Shown here: positions 14,250-17,765 of the stretch, piece after piece | Layout of the letters: every line of letters starts with the position of its first letter | How positions within the stretch are numbered: the first letter of the stretch is position 1 | Source: CAZPMT01 sp964587655 | Lineage (GTDB): Bacteria; Hydrogenedentota; Hydrogenedentia; Hydrogenedentales; SLHB01 | Assembly (NCBI GenBank): GCA_964587655.1 | Contig: CAZPMT010000121.1 | Coordinates: 1 to 17,765 of the forward strand | DNA: 17,765 nucleotides | Direction: 5' to 3' | Notes under the pieces: generated by a model | Database searches by the model: none | What the model was told of the DNA's origin: nothing | Seen by the model: the letters and a program-made list of their open reading frames with translations, nothing else | Translations under genes and position numbers: made by a program

Positions 14250-15503
14250 ATGAGCAACGAATTGAAGCCGGCCCAGTGGGGCGCGAAGGCGCACCTCGGG
14301 GAAGTGGGCAAGCTGCCCACGCCCTTTCCGAGAGACATCGGGCCGAACGCAATGAAGTATGTGCGGGAGGTCGTGGAGTCGGGTCTGACCGCCGACATGA
14401 TGGGCCGTTTCGAGCTGGCCTTCGCCGAGGCGCTGGGCGTCAGACACTGCATCGCGACGCCGGGCTGCACGCCGGCCCTCCACGTGCTCGCGCTGGCCTG
14501 CGGATGGGATCCCGGCGACGAGATCATCATCAGCCCCGTCACGGACTACGGAACGATGCACGGTTTCGTCGCGGAGGACATCATCCCCGTGTTCCCCGAC
14601 ACCGCGCCCGGCAGCATCAACTTCTCACCCGATACGATCGAGCCGTGCATTACGAACCGGACGCGCGGCATCCTGTGCGTCCACATGACCGGCATCATCA
14701 ATGACATGGACGGCATCAACGCGCTCGCCGCGAAACACGGCCTGATGGTCATCGAGGACGCCTGCCAGTCCGTGTTTGGCGAGTACAAGGGGCGCGTCGC
14801 GGGCGCCCTTGGCCACGCGGCCGGGTTCTCGTTTGACGCCGAGAAGACCATGGGCTCGGACATCGGCGGCTGCATGGTGACCAACGACGACTCGCTCGCG
14901 GAACGGGCCCGTTACATGGGACAGAGCCGCGGAGCGGTGATGAAACCGCATTACGGGCGCCTGCACGCGGAGGCGGGCTACGCGTACCGCATGCCGAACT
15001 GCACGGCGGCCATCTGCCTCGCCCAACTCGAGGTCATCCGCGAGCAGGTCGCCCATCGCGACAAGATGGCCCGGTTGCTGTACGGCCTTCTGGACGAGAT
15101 ACCGGGTGTGACGCCGTTGCGCATACCCGATGACACCAACGTCTACTCCTGCTGGATGGCGGGCTTCAACATCGACAACGCGGCGTTCCGGTGCTCCACG
15201 GAGGAGTTTGCGACTCAGGTCGCGGAGGCGGGGATCCCCGGCGCCGGCACGGGCCGCTACTACCTTATGCCGGAGGCCGTGACGTATCTCGAACGCAACG
15301 CCGCGGCGGTGGTGAAAGTGTATCCGTACTCGTCGCCCCCGGCATCGCGCGAATACTCGTACTCGATCGCCAATTACCCGAACGCGGTTGCTTTCCTGGA
15401 CACGTTCGTCCGCTGGTCCACTTTCTGCGAGAAGTATCAACCGGAACACTGTGAGCTGGCCGCGGCCATTGTGCGTGAAGTCGCGGACAGGAACCTAAGA
15501 TAG
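14250..15503 (+). CDS. DegT/DnrJ/EryC1/StrS-family PLP-dependent aminotransferase
   Basis: A protein of 417 residues. ATG 14250 was chosen because AGGAAAGGA (14235-14243) is 6 bp upstream; the frame is open further upstream only through the repeat element. Family features in order: 'VREVVESGLTADMMGRFELAFAEALGV' by position about 35-61, 'CIATPGCTPALHVLAL' (substrate/PLP loop, about 67-82), 'VIEDACQSVFGEY' (about 166-178), and the PLP-binding Lys199 in 'FSFDAEKTMGSDIGG'. 'GQSRGAVMKPHYG' and 'AYRMPNCTAAICLAQLE' match the later conserved blocks. The family transfers an amino group, usually from glutamate, to keto-sugars, making amino-deoxy sugars or aminocyclitols; some members catalyse dehydrations. 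It is probably the last gene of the cluster. The intervening element leaves open whether it shares a transcript with the deacetylase. Confidence 0.93.
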   Translation: MSNELKPAQWGAKAHLGEVGKLPTPFPRDIGPNAMKYVREVVESGLTADMMGRFELAFAEALGVRHCIATPGCTPALHVLALACGWDPGDEIIISPVTDYGTMHGFVAEDIIPVFPDTAPGSINFSPDTIEPCITNRTRGILCVHMTGIINDMDGINALAAKHGLMVIEDACQSVFGEYKGRVAGALGHAAGFSFDAEKTMGSDIGGCMVTNDDSLAERARYMGQSRGAVMKPHYGRLHAEAGYAYRMPNCTAAICLAQLEVIREQVAHRDKMARLLYGLLDEIPGVTPLRIPDDTNVYSCWMAGFNIDNAAFRCSTEEFATQVAEAGIPGAGTGRYYLMPEAVTYLERNAAAVVKVYPYSSPPASREYSYSIANYPNAVAFLDTFVRWSTFCEKYQPEHCELAAAIVREVADRNLR

Positions 15504-15560
15504 GCTGTAGGAGGACAGAATACCTTCAACCTTCAACCTACAGCCTTCAGCCTACAGCCT
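15502..15560. repeat. Heptamer tandem repeat with an inverted partner upstream of sdhC
   Basis: Positions 15523-15560 are five 7-bp units (CCTTCAA, CCTTCAA, CCTACAG, CCTTCAG, CCTACAG) plus CCT. AGGCTGTAGG at 15502-15511, overlapping the aminotransferase stop codon, is the exact complement of CCTACAGCCT at both 15537-15546 and 15551-15560, so alternative hairpins are possible. No T-run follows, so it is not a canonical intrinsic terminator, though the hairpin might still protect the 3' end of the upstream mRNA. Confidence 0.75.
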
Positions 15561-15568
15561 GTTATAAT
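15560..15568 (+). promoter_or_regulatory. Putative extended -10 promoter for the sdh operon
   Basis: TGTTATAAT contains a perfect TATAAT (15563-15568) preceded by TGn, the extended -10 form that needs little or no -35 box. No good -35 is visible. Transcription would begin about 15575, some 30 bp before the sdhC start. It lies at the edge of the heptamer repeat. The assignment is based on the consensus only. Confidence 0.5.
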
Positions 15569-15606
15569 GTGGCTTCCAATCTACGTCCAGGGAGTATGGA
15601 AAATCC

Positions 15607-16362
15607 ATGTGTGCAGTCCGGACATCGAAAGCGGGATACGCGCCACAGATTGTCAAACCACGGCAAACTGTGACGACGGTCGCCAAGGAGTTGTGGGTGG
15701 CGGTCTCGGGTCTGGCGCTCGTGTTGTTCGTGATCGTCCATCTCGCGGGGAACTTCACTCTTTTTGCGGGTCCCGATGCGTTTAACGCCTATTCGCGCCA
15801 TTTGCATTCGCTGGGCGTGCTGCTCTGGTTGGCGCGGCTGGGCCTGATTGCGGCGTTTGTGACCCATGCCGTCTTCACCGTATGGTTGTTTCTTGCGAAT
15901 CGCGCCGCGCGAAAGACGTCCTACGCCGTTAGCAATCGAATGGGCGCCCGTATTACGGTCCGACATACGGGCGGCACGGATCTGGCAAAGCTGACGATGA
16001 TATACAGCGGCGCCGTGATTCTGGTTTTCGTCGCGCTGCATTTGTACGATTTCACTTTTCGAAATGCAGAGGGCGCTGCGGGGGCAATCGCGGACGGCGG
16101 CAATGATCTTGGGATCTACGGGCTGGTTTGGAACTCGTTTTCCAGGCCGAGTCACGCCATCTTTTATGTGCTGTGCATGTGGGCTTTGGGATTGCATCTC
16201 AGCAACGTCATCTCCACCATTTGGGTGACTCTGGGCGTGCTGACGGATGCGGCGACGCCGCGAGTCAATCTGTTTGCGAAGGTGGTCGGCGTATTGGTGG
16301 CGTTAGGTTTCAGTTCGATCCCGATCTACGTACTTGCGGTCAACTACTGGGCAGGAGTCTAG
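15607..16362 (+). CDS. sdhC: Succinate dehydrogenase cytochrome b subunit (b558 family)
   Basis: A protein of 251 residues matching the single-polypeptide b558-type membrane anchor found with Bacteroidetes/Chlamydiae/Bacillus-like SDH or fumarate reductase. Five hydrophobic helices are visible: about 27-48, 70-97, 130-152 ('MIYSGAVILVFVALHLYDF'), 178-205 ('IFYVLCMWALGLHLSNVI') and 225-248. Conserved haem-ligand-type histidines include His45 ('VIVHLAGN'), His65 and His67 ('SRHLHSLG'), His87 ('THAVF'), and those in 'ALHLYDF' and 'GLHLSN'. It anchors SdhA/SdhB and passes electrons to quinone through two b haems. AGGGAG (15589-15594) lies 12 bp before ATG 15607. Residues 14-22 (QIVKPRQTV) come from the palindromic repeat copy B, so the first 22 residues appear to have been changed by that insertion. 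sdhA starts 5 bp after the stop. Confidence 0.93.
   Translation: MCAVRTSKAGYAPQIVKPRQTVTTVAKELWVAVSGLALVLFVIVHLAGNFTLFAGPDAFNAYSRHLHSLGVLLWLARLGLIAAFVTHAVFTVWLFLANRAARKTSYAVSNRMGARITVRHTGGTDLAKLTMIYSGAVILVFVALHLYDFTFRNAEGAAGAIADGGNDLGIYGLVWNSFSRPSHAIFYVLCMWALGLHLSNVISTIWVTLGVLTDAATPRVNLFAKVVGVLVALGFSSIPIYVLAVNYWAGV
15644..15672 (-). repeat. 29-bp palindromic repeat, copy B (at the sdhC N-terminus, opposite orientation)
   Basis: The reverse complement matches copy A at 27 of 29 positions. The two differences weaken the stem: one mismatch and one G-T pair, so this copy looks older. Reading in the sdhC direction gives QIVKPRQTV with no stop. Confidence 0.88.
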
Positions 16363-16367
16363 GCGGC

Positions 16368-17765
16368 ATGCTGGATGGCAAGGTTCCGGAAGGTCCGCTC
16401 GCGGAGAAATGGTCCCGGCGCAAGTTCGAGATGAAGCTGGTCAGCCCGGCGAATAAGCCTTCGTTCACCGTGATTGTCGTGGGGACCGGACTTGCGGGCG
16501 CGTCGGCCGCCGCTTCTCTGTCGGAGTTGGGCTATCGGGTGAAGGTTTTTTGCATCGGTGACAGCCCAAGGCGGGCGCATAGCATTGGAGCACAGGGCGG
16601 AATCAATGCGGCCAAGAATTACCCGAACGACGGCGACAGCGTGCTCAGGCTCTTCTACGACACGATCAAGGGCGGCGATTTCCGGGCACGCGAGGCCAAT
16701 GTGTACCGTCTGGCGGAGGTCAGCGGCAATATCATCGATCAATGCGTGGCGCAAGGCGTGCCATTCACTCGCGAGTATGGCGGACACCTTGATAACCGCT
16801 CGTTTGGCGGTGCGCAGGTGTCGCGCACGTTCTACGCCAACGCACAAACGGGGCAGCAATTGCTGCTCGGCGCCTACGGCGCGCTGATGAAGGAAGTGGG
16901 AGGGGGGAACGTCGAACTGAATACACGGCGGGAAATGCTGGACCTGATCACAGTTTGTCGTGATTTGACAAACTGTGTGGCGGACCAGCGCGCCGTGGGC
17001 ATCATCTGCCGCAATCTGGTTACTGGCGCGCTCGAAACCCATATGGCCGATGCGGTCGTTCTGGCCACTGGCGGCTATGGAAACGCCTATTTCCTTTCCA
17101 CCAATTCCGTGTTGTCCAACGCAACGGCGATCTGGCGCGCGCACAAGCGCGGGGCTTTCTTTGCCAATCCGTGTTTCACGCAGATTCATCCCACGTGTAT
17201 TCCGATAAGCGGCGAACACCAATCGAAACTGACCTTGATGAGTGAAAGCCTGCGCAATGACGGACGCATTTGGGCGCCGCGCAAGAAGGGCGATACGCGT
17301 CCGCCCAATGAAATCCCGGAAGCCGAGCGGCATTACTTTCTCGAGGAGCGATATCCGAGCTATGGCAATCTCGCGCCCCGCGACGTCGCATCGCGCGCGG
17401 CAAAGCGCGTTTGCGACGAGGGCTTGGGAGTAAATGGCGGAAACGCTGTCTACCTTGACTTGCTTGGCGCCATCGCGCGAGACGGGATAGCCGCTCTTGA
17501 AGACAAGTACGGCAACCTGTTCGAGATGTATGAACGCATCACGAATGAGGATCCACGCCAAACGCCCATGCGGATCTATCCCGCGGTGCATTACACCATG
17601 GGCGGGCTGTGGGTCGATTACAATCTCATGAGCAACCTCCAGGGACTCTATGTGATTGGCGAAGCGAATTTTTCCGATCACGGCGCGAACCGGCTCGGCG
17701 CAACCGCGCTCATGCAGGGTTTAGCCGAGGGCTATTTCATTCTGCCCACCCCCATAGGCCACTTT
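16368..17765 (+). CDS. sdhA: Succinate dehydrogenase/fumarate reductase flavoprotein subunit, 3' end outside the window
   Basis: An open frame of 466 codons running off the right edge. 'PEGPLAEKW' (7-15) and 'SPANKPSFTVIVVGTGLAGASAAASL' by position 26-51 are the usual start and FAD-binding dinucleotide fold of the Bacteroidetes-type SdhA. 'RRAHSIGAQGGINAAKN' (68-84) carries His71, the residue that links covalently to FAD. 'NRSFGGAQVSRTF' precedes 'QTGQQLLLGAYGAL'. Then 'FTQIHPTCIP', 'LMSESLRNDGRIW', 'APRDVASRAAKR' (active-site Arg region) and 'HYTMGGLWVD' follow in the correct order. It oxidises succinate to fumarate, or the reverse, together with SdhB, which is expected just downstream. Residues 195-204 (TVCRDLTNCV) come from repeat copy C, inserted between 'EMLDLI' and 'VADQRAVGII', where relatives run directly from one to the other. 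The frame is uninterrupted, so the protein is probably made. Confidence 0.96.
   Translation, partial: MLDGKVPEGPLAEKWSRRKFEMKLVSPANKPSFTVIVVGTGLAGASAAASLSELGYRVKVFCIGDSPRRAHSIGAQGGINAAKNYPNDGDSVLRLFYDTIKGGDFRAREANVYRLAEVSGNIIDQCVAQGVPFTREYGGHLDNRSFGGAQVSRTFYANAQTGQQLLLGAYGALMKEVGGGNVELNTRREMLDLITVCRDLTNCVADQRAVGIICRNLVTGALETHMADAVVLATGGYGNAYFLSTNSVLSNATAIWRAHKRGAFFANPCFTQIHPTCIPISGEHQSKLTLMSESLRNDGRIWAPRKKGDTRPPNEIPEAERHYFLEERYPSYGNLAPRDVASRAAKRVCDEGLGVNGGNAVYLDLLGAIARDGIAALEDKYGNLFEMYERITNEDPRQTPMRIYPAVHYTMGGLWVDYNLMSNLQGLYVIGEANFSDHGANRLGATALMQGLAEGYFILPTPIGHF
16949..16977 (+). repeat. 29-bp palindromic repeat, copy C (in sdhA)
   Basis: Arms CACAGTTTGTC (16949-16959) and GACAAACTGTG (16967-16977) are perfect, with spacer GTGATTT; one base differs from copy A. 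The shared TGG follows (16978-16980). It is read as TVCRDLTNCV in the SdhA frame. Confidence 0.93.

Noticed and set aside
15502..15575. Intrinsic terminator after the aminotransferase gene
   Set aside because: A hairpin can form but no T-run follows the stem; the loop between partners is long and the sequence is better described as a repeat array.
16359..17681. Long minus-strand open frame (440 codons) opposite sdhA
   Set aside because: The plus strand encodes an unmistakable SdhA through the whole region. The antisense frame has no recognisable domain and is a by-product of GC-rich codon use.

Overview
The window is about 17.8 kb of bacterial chromosome. Most of it is GC-rich, while the first 4.3 kb looks visibly less so. 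The gene content points to an uncultured-type, probably Gram-negative heterotroph: a Bacteroidetes/Chlamydiae-type (b558) succinate dehydrogenase, a sugar ABC importer without its own ATPase, a DegT-type aminotransferase, a membrane-anchored cyclophilin, and many small palindromic repeats. A lineage near the PVC/FCB groups or Hydrogenedentota is my inference only; there is no rRNA here to test it.

Layout. (1) 1-4269, plus strand: the tail of a broken ORF6N-domain gene, a fusion of pentapeptide-like repeats with a two-helix ion channel, and an exported trypsin/Deg-type protease with TPR repeats. An apparently empty 512-bp stretch follows, ending at the 3' end of a tRNA-Lys(UUU) on the minus strand (4782-4858). 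(2) 4991-8117, minus strand: an MFS transporter and a Gfo/Idh/MocA oxidoreductase, probably co-transcribed, then a cyclophilin-type PPIase. (3) 8305-15503, plus strand: a tightly packed cluster. It holds a 5'-truncated MalF-type permease, a MalG-type permease, a membrane-anchored solute-binding protein, an APH-fold small-molecule kinase, a nitrilase-superfamily amidohydrolase, a NodB-like deacetylase and a DegT/DnrJ/EryC1/StrS aminotransferase. ATGA overlaps and 2-bp gaps indicate translational coupling in parts. Together the genes suggest uptake and processing of an amino- or amide-bearing sugar-like compound; the substrate is unknown. (4) 15607-17765, plus strand: sdhC and the first 466 codons of sdhA/frdA, which runs off the window end.

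The most striking feature is a population of palindromic repeats, several of them inside genes. A 29-bp element (arms CACAGTTTGTC / GACAAACTGTG) occurs three times, in the kinase, in sdhC (opposite orientation, at the N-terminus) and in sdhA. Each copy is read through in frame, adding about 10 residues. A different 102-bp inverted-repeat element (34 codons) lies in frame in the second permease. A 224-bp element with perfect 40-bp arms built from CGTNNN hexamers sits just upstream of the aminotransferase. A heptamer repeat with an inverted partner lies upstream of sdhC. I regard this collection of coding-tolerant palindromic elements, comparable in concept to the Rickettsia palindromic elements, as the main candidate for something undescribed.
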